Origin: Planctomycetaceae bacterium
Lineage (GTDB): Bacteria; Planctomycetota; Planctomycetia; Pirellulales; Pirellulaceae
NCBI GenBank assembly: GCA_003501565.1
Contig: DNPC01000079.1
Coordinates: 1-7,598 of the forward strand
DNA length: 7,598 nucleotides
Direction: 5' to 3'
The position numbers and the translations under genes are program-made. The notes under the pieces were generated by a model, which worked only from the letters and a program-made list of their open reading frames with translations, made no database searches and had not been told where the DNA came from. This document shows, in pieces, positions 1-5,762 of the stretch. Every line of letters begins with the position of its first letter. The stretch's first letter is position 1.

Positions 1-1259
1 TAATCAGCGTAGTCAGCGGTATCGGTTTGAAAGTGCTCGATAACTACCGTGAACAAATCCTCACGCTCAAGCCCCTGACGTACCAATCCCGACGCGGGTG
101 CAATCGCCGCCGGATTAGAATTAAAGACAATCAACGCTGACGTCGCAGACTTACCAGGTTCGCTTCCGACCAGCTCGCTTCCTAATTGGTTCTGATTCAC
201 ATGCCTACGGTTTGGACGCAGTAAGTGTTCTCCGCTGTATCGGTTCGTATTTAGATAAAAACCACCACTGGTCGATAGGGCACCACCGCCTCCCTTATGC
301 TTCCAGGAGCCTAGAAGTGCAGGCAACAAGGTAATGGCCCTGACCGCATTTCCACCACCTTCGTTACGACTTAAGCCGTACCCGACTTTGATAAATGAAT
401 TCTGGGAAGCACACAACGCGTCGGCCAAGCAGCGGACCTCATCGATACTGAGCCCACAGTAGTCAGCCGTTCGTTCAATGGTCCATTCCTGGCAGGCCGC
501 CTGATACGCATCAAGACCAGTCGCGTAGGCATCCAGGTATTCGTTATCCTGCCGCTCGCGACTTAGAATTTCACGTCCCATGCAGAGCGCCAGAGCGGCA
601 TCGGTGCCCACAGATACTTGCAGATGAGTGTCCGCAAATTTGCTGGTCTCATTGCGAAAGGGATCAATGTGGACAATCCTCGCACCACGTTTACGGGCGG
701 CTTTGAGAATCGGAACTAAGTGCGAGTTAGACCGCAGCGGATTGAATCCCCACAATACAATTAGTCCACTATGCTCAACATCCTCCGGTGCAGTCGATAG
801 CTTATTCGGCCCATAATTGAATTCCCAAGCCGCTCCGCCGGTGGCCGCACAGATCGTCCAGTCCAGTTCTGCTGCGCCCAGACCGCGAAAGAAAGCTAGC
901 GGAAAGTCTCGCTCGATGAGTCCCATCGTACCTGCGTACGAGAATGGCAGAATGCTCTGTTCTCCGAAGCGAGTGATCCGCAACTTGAGTTCAGCAGCGA
1001 TCCCCTCCAGCGCCTCGTCCCAACTGACTGGTACGAATTTCCCTTCGCCTTTCCGGCCGACGCGTTTGAGGGGAACGGTTAGACGATCTGGATGGTGCTG
1101 CTTCTCCGGAAATCGAGCCATCTTTACACACGCGAACTTGCGGGTGATGGGATGATCCGCCCCATCAAGCTTCAAAACCTGATCACCCTTGACCGTGATA
1201 TTCACCGCACAAGTATCTGGGCAGTCGAGTGGGCAAACAGAAGGAAGTACTCGAAGCAT
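1..1259 (-). CDS. Molybdopterin (Mo/W-bis-MGD) oxidoreductase, N-terminal 419 residues, 3' end outside window
   Basis: This is the start of a catalytic subunit of the COG0243 / DMSO-reductase superfamily, enzymes that hold molybdenum or tungsten on two pyranopterins and carry out redox chemistry. The N-terminus has the [4Fe-4S] ligand pattern C9-x3-C13-x3-C17-x26-C44 (CPLDCPDTC, then FACVK), with K46 just after the last cysteine as is usual. C137 in DWTICAATGGAAW sits where the family has its metal-ligating Cys or Sec. Other family signatures are VLWGFNP (168-174), HIDP (197-200), GTDAAL (218-223), KVGYGLSRNEGGG (from 291), FNSNP (379-383) and HFQTDTADYAD (409-419). No Tat signal precedes the cluster, so the protein is probably cytoplasmic. 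ATG at 1259 is the first start after an in-frame TAA and has AGGA 7 nt upstream. The frame stays open to base 1, so roughly a third or more of the protein is missing. The substrate cannot be told (formate dehydrogenase-, nitrate- or thiosulfate-reductase-like are all possible). Confidence 0.93.
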   Translation of the reverse strand, partial: MLRVLPSVCPLDCPDTCAVNITVKGDQVLKLDGADHPITRKFACVKMARFPEKQHHPDRLTVPLKRVGRKGEGKFVPVSWDEALEGIAAELKLRITRFGEQSILPFSYAGTMGLIERDFPLAFFRGLGAAELDWTICAATGGAAWEFNYGPNKLSTAPEDVEHSGLIVLWGFNPLRSNSHLVPILKAARKRGARIVHIDPFRNETSKFADTHLQVSVGTDAALALCMGREILSRERQDNEYLDAYATGLDAYQAACQEWTIERTADYCGLSIDEVRCLADALCASQNSFIKVGYGLSRNEGGGNAVRAITLLPALLGSWKHKGGGGALSTSGGFYLNTNRYSGEHLLRPNRRHVNQNQLGSELVGSEPGKSATSALIVFNSNPAAIAPASGLVRQGLEREDLFTVVIEHFQTDTADYAD

Positions 1260-1266
1260 TCGATCG

Positions 1267-1270
1267 TCCT
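1267..1270 (-). promoter_or_regulatory. Shine-Dalgarno (AGGA) of the molybdopterin oxidoreductase gene
   Basis: Reading the minus strand, AGGA lies 7 nt before the ATG at 1259 and supports that start. It sits in the decamer CAGGACGATC, which is also present before the GTG start of the neighbouring gene at 2717. Confidence 0.6.
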
Positions 1271-1293
1271 GGATTGGTAACTGTTAAGTCGAT

Positions 1294-1307
1294 GCAATCA
1301 GGATTGC
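1294..1307. repeat. 14-bp perfect dyad upstream of the Mo-enzyme gene (possible operator)
   Basis: GCAATC-AG-GATTGC is a perfect inverted repeat with 6-bp arms, centred about 42 bp upstream of the ATG at 1259. A 13-bp relative (ATGCGATCAGGAT, one mismatch to ATGCAATCAGGAT) recurs at 1411-1423. The position would suit a regulator site or a short leader hairpin. No promoter was found beside it, so the role is inferred from position only. Confidence 0.4.
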
Positions 1308-1358
1308 CACCCTGAGTGATATCGATTTTATTGTTGACGGATTTGCAGCCTTCCGCGG

Positions 1359-1382
1359 AAAAACTAGCCTCCCCCTCGGGGA
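1359..1382 (-). terminator. Weak Rho-independent terminator candidate after the HEAT-like gene
   Basis: On the minus strand, TCCCC-GAG-GGGGA (1382-1370) forms a 5-bp stem with a 3-nt loop, followed after GGCTAG by five Ts (1363-1359). It lies about 100 bp past the stop of the upstream gene, between that gene and the Mo enzyme. The short stem and the 6-nt gap before the T run make it a weak candidate. Confidence 0.3.
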
Positions 1383-1484
1383 TCTTAAACGCACCGTGTT
1401 GTTCTATCCTATGCGATCAGGATGACGTTTATCATGTTGGAGAGAACGGTCCCCTCCCCTAACGCTCATTTGTCATGTTCGACG

Positions 1485-2717
1485 CTAGTTCCTTCGATAG
1501 CGTTTCACCGCATCACCCGCCAGCTTCTGACGTTGCTTTCGAGCTTGGCGGCGAGCGTCGTTTTTCGTTTCGGCGATGTCCTGCTTCAGGCGCGAACGTG
1601 TTCGTAGCAAATATGCTTTCAAAGCAGTCGCTAATTCCTCACTTTCGCAAATCTGATGGGCGAGGAACATCGAAGCGACCGTGATTTCGTCGGAGTAGAC
1701 AAGCAACCGGCTCAGATCGCCAGCTACGTGAATCGCGCTGGCCGATTCTAGTTGATTTAGCTCCGCCACTAGCAACATCATCCAGATCTTCTGGTCGTTT
1801 GATTCCGCCCGAAGCTTCCGAAGTTCTTCCGCCAGTCCAACGGCACGAATTCGCTGCAAACCGCGAATGATCCAAGTGCGATTGTTACTGGGTGCACCAC
1901 TGATCGCATGAATCAACCGAGCCGCCGCTTCGGCTGTTCCTGCGCGCACCAGTGCTTCGACTGCTGTCGTAAACACCTTTTCTTCAGGATGGTGTAGGTG
2001 CGCCGCAATGTGCTCTTCCAGCCCAGATTCCGGTTGCATAGCAAGGCTCTCAAGAGCCAGCCAAAAACTTGGGTTTGGCGCAGACAGTGGTTGCGACAAC
2101 CGAATCGCAGCCGCCATGTCAATCGCATCGGGATGATGGCCACGGAGCGCCTCAAGGGCAAAACGCCCCTGTAGCCACGCGGCATCTGCTTCAGGGGTTT
2201 CCGTTAGTTCCGCGACGGCGCTGTCCAACTGCTGAGTCAGCGATTCGAGCGTTTGCCCGGACATCTCGATTCGCGTCCGCAGTCGCTCGGGATGCACGCG
2301 AAAGAAAATCTTGGCGGACTCGGCGGCTTTCTCGATTGCATCCGCATGCTCTTTGAGCATCGCTACTGGGTGCAGAACTAGTTGTTCTAGCAGTTTGCCT
2401 GCACAACGAACTCGTTTCGACTTCAGCGGTCCACTGGCTGCGCTCCTAGCCGCCAGATCGATACATCCGGCAACTTGTCCAGACGGGATTGGGAAATGGG
2501 AAACCATCGGAAAATCTGGGAAGGCTTCGTCGTACCCATGCTCTTCCCAACCGCTGACCACCGCCGGATAAACCCGGTCATCCTCGCAGTAACTTGCGCT
2601 TAGCAGAGCCAGAGCTCTCGATCGATACATTTCCGAATCGCTGCCAAGCGCCGCCACCAACGCGTCCGTCCCCGGCTGGCTATTCTCCGGCATTCCCGCC
2701 ATTTGTTCGTCTGACAC
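1485..2717 (-). CDS. Hypothetical alpha-helical HEAT-like repeat protein with basic C-terminal tail
   Basis: The 410-aa protein has no signal peptide or membrane segment and appears cytoplasmic. Its sequence is almost all amphipathic helix. A stretch at about 180-350 reads as repeated helix pairs (for example EEHIAAHLHHPEEKVFTTA, then VEALVRAGTAEAAARLIHA), in the manner of HEAT/ARM solenoids that act as protein-binding scaffolds. Residues 371-410 form a highly basic helix with about 15 Lys/Arg, which could contact nucleic acid or acidic partners. The start is GTG (written as Met), chosen because AGGA lies 7 nt upstream; in-frame ATGs at codons 6 and 9 are alternatives. The next gene downstream is the Mo enzyme, 225 bp away with a possible terminator between, so a shared operon is uncertain. 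I do not recognise a specific family, and the HEAT call rests on pattern alone. Confidence 0.85.
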   Translation of the reverse strand: MSDEQMAGMPENSQPGTDALVAALGSDSEMYRSRALALLSASYCEDDRVYPAVVSGWEEHGYDEAFPDFPMVSHFPIPSGQVAGCIDLAARSAASGPLKSKRVRCAGKLLEQLVLHPVAMLKEHADAIEKAAESAKIFFRVHPERLRTRIEMSGQTLESLTQQLDSAVAELTETPEADAAWLQGRFALEALRGHHPDAIDMAAAIRLSQPLSAPNPSFWLALESLAMQPESGLEEHIAAHLHHPEEKVFTTAVEALVRAGTAEAAARLIHAISGAPSNNRTWIIRGLQRIRAVGLAEELRKLRAESNDQKIWMMLLVAELNQLESASAIHVAGDLSRLLVYSDEITVASMFLAHQICESEELATALKAYLLRTRSRLKQDIAETKNDARRQARKQRQKLAGDAVKRYRRN

Positions 2718-2724
2718 TGGATCG

Positions 2725-2728
2725 TCCT
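2725..2728 (-). promoter_or_regulatory. Shine-Dalgarno (AGGA) deciding the GTG start at 2717
   Basis: On the minus strand AGGA-cgatcca-GTG gives 7-nt spacing. This supports the GTG start over the ATGs at codons 6 and 9. The surrounding CAGGACGATC decamer matches the one before the Mo-enzyme gene exactly. Confidence 0.55.
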
Positions 2729-2761
2729 GATATCGAGTCGAAAGGTACCCTGGGCCTTCCC

Positions 2762-2790
2762 ATTATGTCGCCAGGACAACAATTCGACAA
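2762..2790 (-). promoter_or_regulatory. Putative sigma70-type promoter for the HEAT-like gene
   Basis: On the minus strand TTGTCG (2790-2785, 4/6 to TTGACA), a 17-bp spacer and CATAAT (2767-2762, 5/6 to TATAAT) form a well-spaced promoter. Transcription would begin near 2755, giving a leader of about 38 nt before the GTG at 2717. It is a consensus match only. Confidence 0.38.
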
Positions 2791-2890
2791 TTCGCTCATC
2801 AAACCCATAGACAAGCATCGACGCATATTTGTTCAGTCGCTTTCAGCGGTTCTTGCTGCCATCACGTCGATTGAATGGCTCGATGGACGT

Positions 2891-3298
2891 TCATCGGCCG
2901 AAAACTTCAATTCCGAATTCGATGCCAAGTTCTGTGATGCACGGAATCGCAGGTAGAACAAAACCGACATTCATCACATTCATATGCACACCAAGATAGA
3001 CTGAAACCGCCGCTCCAGAGTCGACAAGCGTTTGTAGCAATCTGAAGTTCTGCTCCACGAAATCCTCTGCCCAGCAGATTGCTTGATCTGGACGCTCTGG
3101 ATAGAAGATTCGTGGGCTCGTAACGCACCAATATCCAGCGGACTCACATTGCCCGTGGTGGATCTTCGACTCACCTGGTTGAAATGAATGCTCCGGATCC
3201 AACCCAGTCTCACGACTGATCGCATCGGGATCTAAATCGTCCTTTGCGACACGAATACTAATTTCGCTCCACCAGTATTCGTCGGCACGTTCTTCCAA
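2891..3298 (-). CDS. DUF4279-family protein
   Basis: The 135-aa soluble protein matches the layout of DUF4279 as I know it. An opening strand (WWSEISIRVAKDDLDPDAIS, 9-28) leads to a GLDPEHSFQPGES motif (32-44), then a GYW core (55-57), a helix with paired hydrophobics (76-93), and a closing strand/helix pair ending ELGIEFGIEVFG (123-134). Length is typical for the family. The biochemical role is unknown; such small single-domain proteins often occur in accessory regions, and an immunity-like role is speculation. The start is TTG: an in-frame TAG lies directly before it, and AAGGAA sits 6 nt upstream, so no longer ATG start exists. It is the last gene of a probable three-gene operon, 29 bp after the stop of a 54-aa ORF. 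A tiny ATG-AAC-GAG-TGA ORF precedes the Shine-Dalgarno. Confidence 0.85.
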   Translation of the reverse strand: MEERADEYWWSEISIRVAKDDLDPDAISRETGLDPEHSFQPGESKIHHGQCESAGYWCVTSPRIFYPERPDQAICWAEDFVEQNFRLLQTLVDSGAAVSVYLGVHMNVMNVGFVLPAIPCITELGIEFGIEVFGR

Positions 3299-3304
3299 CT
3301 AAAG

Positions 3305-3310
3305 TTCCTT
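3305..3310 (-). promoter_or_regulatory. Strong Shine-Dalgarno (AAGGAA) deciding a TTG start
   Basis: On the minus strand AAGGAA-ctttag-TTG has 6-nt spacing. Because an in-frame TAG immediately precedes the TTG, this site fixes the start of the DUF4279 gene at 3298. Confidence 0.65.
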
Positions 3311-3327
3311 CACTCGTTCATCGGAGT

Positions 3328-3492
3328 TCAAAACCAGCTCTCCAGGCTATCGTGTTCGCCAACATATTTCCGGCTCCGCTTGATACCGATCAAAAGTAAA
3401 TAGAAACCCAGCATCGCAGAGAACCAGACGGGACAGTCTACACAATTTAGTGTCGACGATTCATAGCCGCCGCATCTGGCGCCTATTCCCAT
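3328..3492 (-). CDS. Small ORF (54 aa): Cys-containing, single-pass membrane protein candidate
   Basis: A 54-codon ORF starts with ATG at 3492, inside the last codons of the upstream gene, and ends in TGA at 3328. It begins MGIGARCGGYESSTLNCVDC, with Cys at 7, 17 and 20 (C17-x2-C20). A hydrophobic segment follows (PVWFSAMLGFYLLLIGI, 21-37), then basic KRSRK (38-42) and a polar C-terminus ending SLESWF. The layout suits a one-pass membrane protein with its C-terminus in the cytoplasm and a cysteine-bearing N-terminal segment outside. Purine-rich TAAGGA abuts the ATG with almost no spacing, so translation would most likely be coupled to the upstream gene, whose stop it overlaps by 10 bases. It fills the otherwise 184-bp gap before the DUF4279 gene. 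No family is recognised. It could also be a fragment of a larger decayed gene or chance ORF. Confidence 0.5.
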   Translation of the reverse strand: MGIGARCGGYESSTLNCVDCPVWFSAMLGFYLLLIGIKRSRKYVGEHDSLESWF

Positions 3493-4751
3493 TCCTTACC
3501 GCGCAGCAGCTGTTCCAACGCAGACAACATCGTTTTTTCCTGTTTGCCAATCTTGCTGCCGAAACCCATAAAACCGCCCGACGCGGCAGCAACCGGAGTT
3601 GACATCTCTATAAGGAGTTCGAAGAATTCATCTGCATGTTCTGGAGCCTTCTCGACCGCGATGGCCTTACACGCCGCCAATCGTATCAAGAGCGCTCCTG
3701 CGTTTGACTTTGCACTTTCTAGTATCTCAACCAAGTCCTTCTGTATGCGACTGTGCGCGGCCGAGAATATGGACTGAACTAGCGGGTTGGAATGCCGTGA
3801 GTTCTTTGACAACGAATTCTCGAAGTCCGATATTTCCTTTTTATCTATGTTACCATCAGCGCCTGCAATGAGCACAAAACACAGCGTGGGCAGACTCTCC
3901 AACCAATCATCTGAACCGTCTTCAGATTCCGAATCGCCAACAACATTAGCTTCGACAGCATCTTGGTTGAGTTCGTTATCCGGCGAGTTCACTGAAGCCT
4001 GGAACAGCTCACCATGCTTGGGAACTGAATACGGAGTCAATGTTTCAACTTCACCATCGACTACCTTGTAATGGACGATCCGAGTAAGGGGACGCCCGCC
4101 ACGGTGTTCCAGATCAATTGCGATCGCATCCGTCTTTTCAGATTGGTCGGGATGGATCGCAAGTACGTCATATCCAACCGCCACAGCCTGGATACCATCG
4201 TCTTTGCTAATCGATTCTTGCAGAGCCACCTTAACAGCATCAATTTGTTGTTCGGGTGGGAAAAAGCTAACGTCGATGGTCCGCGTTTCTCCATCTCTAT
4301 CCCACGTAAAGCCAAAGGGCGTGAAAATCTCGCACTTGATGTACTCTTTAGCTAACGTAACGATGCATTCAGTCAGATTTTGGTAGTTGTATTCGGGGTC
4401 AACTAGATGTGTCTTGTTGTCGTTGTCCAAATGATACTTAGATTCGGTTATGTCATAAGTAACCGGCACGCGATACGTCGTTCCATCTACGTCGAACGTG
4501 AGCTCTGATAGGTTTTTCATTTCCGCCGTTGGTTCGGCAGCTGCTGAAACTTTGACTATTGTGTTTTTCCATCCAGTATTCTCGTCACGAAATCTGCCGT
4601 TCTCCAAAGCCATCTTGTAACACTGAAGCTTCCGCTTGAGTGCATAACACCTGTCTTCTTTGATGAGAGTGTCTGGATCAGTGATCACCAGTGTTAGTTG
4701 TTCTGGGCTATTTGTAAGCATGTCAATCGTGTCGAATTCGTCGATAGCCAT
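3483..4751 (-). CDS. Hypothetical protein with DUF6572-like N-terminus and TerB-like C-terminal domain
   Basis: The 422-aa soluble, acidic protein has at least three parts. Residues 1-55 (IDMLTNSPEQLTLVITD, then LKRKLQCYKMALENGRF) resemble the DUF6572 pattern of a hydrophobic strand, an acidic turn and a helix ending in a Gly-containing loop. Residues 60-245 are an unassigned alpha/beta region. An acidic linker (about 255-283) leads to a helical domain (284-418) with an AGADGNIDKKE turn (296-306), much like the DGxID...E turn that opens TerB-type tellurite-resistance domains, and a closing KQEKTMLSALEQLL helix. TerB-like domains are linked to stress responses and metal binding, but that does not define this protein. 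ATG at 4751 is preferred; an in-frame TTG at 4763 would add four residues, but its AAGG is directly adjacent, whereas AAGG lies 12 nt before the ATG. It heads the probable operon with the 54-aa ORF and DUF4279 gene. It is visibly richer in A+T than the HEAT-like gene. Confidence 0.85.
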   Translation of the reverse strand: MAIDEFDTIDMLTNSPEQLTLVITDPDTLIKEDRCYALKRKLQCYKMALENGRFRDENTGWKNTIVKVSAAAEPTAEMKNLSELTFDVDGTTYRVPVTYDITESKYHLDNDNKTHLVDPEYNYQNLTECIVTLAKEYIKCEIFTPFGFTWDRDGETRTIDVSFFPPEQQIDAVKVALQESISKDDGIQAVAVGYDVLAIHPDQSEKTDAIAIDLEHRGGRPLTRIVHYKVVDGEVETLTPYSVPKHGELFQASVNSPDNELNQDAVEANVVGDSESEDGSDDWLESLPTLCFVLIAGADGNIDKKEISDFENSLSKNSRHSNPLVQSIFSAAHSRIQKDLVEILESAKSNAGALLIRLAACKAIAVEKAPEHADEFFELLIEMSTPVAAASGGFMGFGSKIGKQEKTMLSALEQLLRGKEWE

Positions 4752-4763
4752 AGTGGTGTGCAA

Positions 4764-5100
4764 CCTTGTGTAAGTGAAATCCTGAAGATTCTAGTTACTG
4801 CCCACTGTGCTGGCACATCCAAGTCGACGTTTTGCACCCTGTTGCTGCAGAAAAATGACAACCAAGTGCTTCCCATCCACCCCATTGGGTCAAGCTACCC
4901 GCTCACACTGACCTCTTTCGGATCCCCTCTCGCTTTGATCACTGGGATAGCGCTGCGACCATGCATGAGTTACGCTCAACGAATTAGGAGCGACGCTATG
5001 TTCTAAGATGGGACGCGAGGCTCATGACTGGAACTAGCTCCCGCGACAGTCTCCGCACCTATTCGCAGCTTTGCGGATGCAACGTCGTGCGCTCTCAACT
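4764..5100. other. Gene-free spacer upstream of the DUF6572/TerB-like gene
   Basis: No coding region, RNA gene or terminator is supported here. It should contain the promoter of the minus-strand gene that starts at 4751. A TAGAAT hexamer on the minus strand near 4786-4791 could be a -10 box, but no acceptable -35 was found at 16-18 bp. Open frames of 60-100 codons on both strands lack start signals and recognisable protein character. Confidence 0.5.
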
Positions 5101-5287
5101 TGCCACAAAGAAGATAAGAACCACAAAAGGTACTGCCGCGACAAAACCTCCGTGCACAACAATTGCCGCTATCTGTGTCTATCCGCGTTCAACTGTGGCC
5201 TGAATTGAGCTTCACGACAACACGTCACGACGCACGTAGAAACCGTGGCTAACCCCAGCGGCTGATCAATCAGACGGTCTTGAGCTG
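5101..5287. repeat. Intergenic repeat family, copy A
   Basis: This copy has a head (TGCCACAAAGAAGATAAGAA through CAATTGCCGCT, to 5170) and a tail (ATCTGTGTCTATCCGCG, through ACCGTGGCTAACC and CAGCGGCTGATCA, to GACGGTCTTGAGCTGC). It matches copy B at 5448-5637 over its full length at roughly 90% by eye, in the same orientation. Copy A differs in its core: TGGCTAACCCCA instead of TGGCTAACGCCA. Confidence 0.85.
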
Positions 5288-5288
5288 C

Positions 5289-5303
5289 CTGGGGAGCTCC
5301 CAG
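5289..5303. repeat. Hairpin inside the module between repeat copies A and B
   Basis: CTGGG-GAGCT-CCCAG is a 5-bp inverted repeat with a 5-nt loop, nested within CTGCC (5285-5289) and GGCAG (5311-5315). It marks the start of the 160-bp module that separates copies A and B and is absent from the copies at 7192-7598. No run of T or A follows, so it does not look like a terminator. Confidence 0.35.
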
Positions 5304-5359
5304 ACTTTGAGGCAGTTCTGCGCTAGCCCACTCAAAATCAGCTTCGCTCCAAAGACTGC

Positions 5360-5438
5360 TTTCGAGCCCTGCACTGCGAGGCATCGACGACAGAGAGATC
5401 ATTTTCGAGCCCTGCACTGCGGGGCATCGACGACAGAC
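5360..5438. repeat. 43-bp-period tandem duplication between copies A and B
   Basis: A 35-bp block beginning TTTCGAGCCCTGCACTGCG and ending GGCATCGACGACAGA occurs at 5360-5394 and again at 5403-5437, with a single A/G difference. The second unit ends in GACTGATTGGAG, the junction that also precedes the copies at 5448 and 7531. The duplication appears recent because the units are almost identical. Confidence 0.85.
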
Positions 5439-5447
5439 TGATTGGAG

Positions 5448-5637
5448 TGCCACAAAGAAGATAAGAATTACCAGAAAGGAGCTGCCGCGACAAAACCTCG
5501 TTACGCAACAATTGCCGCTATCTGTGTCTATCCGCGTTCATCTGTGGCCTGAATTTGGCTTCACTACAACACGTCACGGCGGACGTAGTAACCGTGGCTA
5601 ACGCCAGCGGCTGATCAACAAGACGGTCTTGAGCTGC
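5448..5637. repeat. Intergenic repeat family, copy B
   Basis: This copy has head TGCCACAAAGAAGATAAGAA and tail TCTGTGTCTATCCGCGTTCA through GTAACCGTGGCTAACGCCAG and GACGGTCTTGAGCTGC. It is a direct repeat of 5101-5287 with a small indel in the head. Similarity stops sharply at GAGCTGC: copy A continues into the module at 5288, while copy B runs into unrelated sequence before the gene that ends at 5763. Confidence 0.85.
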
Positions 5638-5762
5638 GTGCGACGTTCCGAATCAGACTCCCGCCTTCTGCCTGTTACTTGGTAGAGTTTCATTGCCGCG
5701 AGTTCTGCAGGCATTCTTCGGACGTTCAGGCAATCAAGCGATTCAACGCGTTGTACATCACG

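Noticed and set aside
628..1280. Three plus-strand open frames
   Set aside because: They are antisense to the molybdopterin oxidoreductase, whose minus-strand frame is full of family motifs.
1639..2571. Several open frames on both strands inside the HEAT-like gene
   Set aside because: They are shadows of a GC-rich coding frame; they are short, arginine-rich, and without start signals.
2840..2860. CGCT-GAA-AGCG hairpin as a terminator after the DUF4279 gene
   Set aside because: The stem is only 4 bp and no T run follows on the minus strand.
4698..5006. 102-codon open frame on the plus strand
   Set aside because: It overlaps the start of the well-supported minus-strand gene, has no ribosome-binding site or domain, and its composition is not protein-like.
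5169..5453. 94-codon open frame on the minus strand
   Set aside because: It lies wholly within the repeat copy A and its 160-bp module, has no Shine-Dalgarno, and its sequence is explained by the repeat. Its conserved tail frame is reported as a finding instead.
5234..5619. Integron attC-like reading of the repeat core
   Set aside because: The core lacks the RYYYAAC and GTTRRRY ends and long paired arms that attC sites need; only a 4-bp TGGC/GCCA stem is present, and copy A breaks it.
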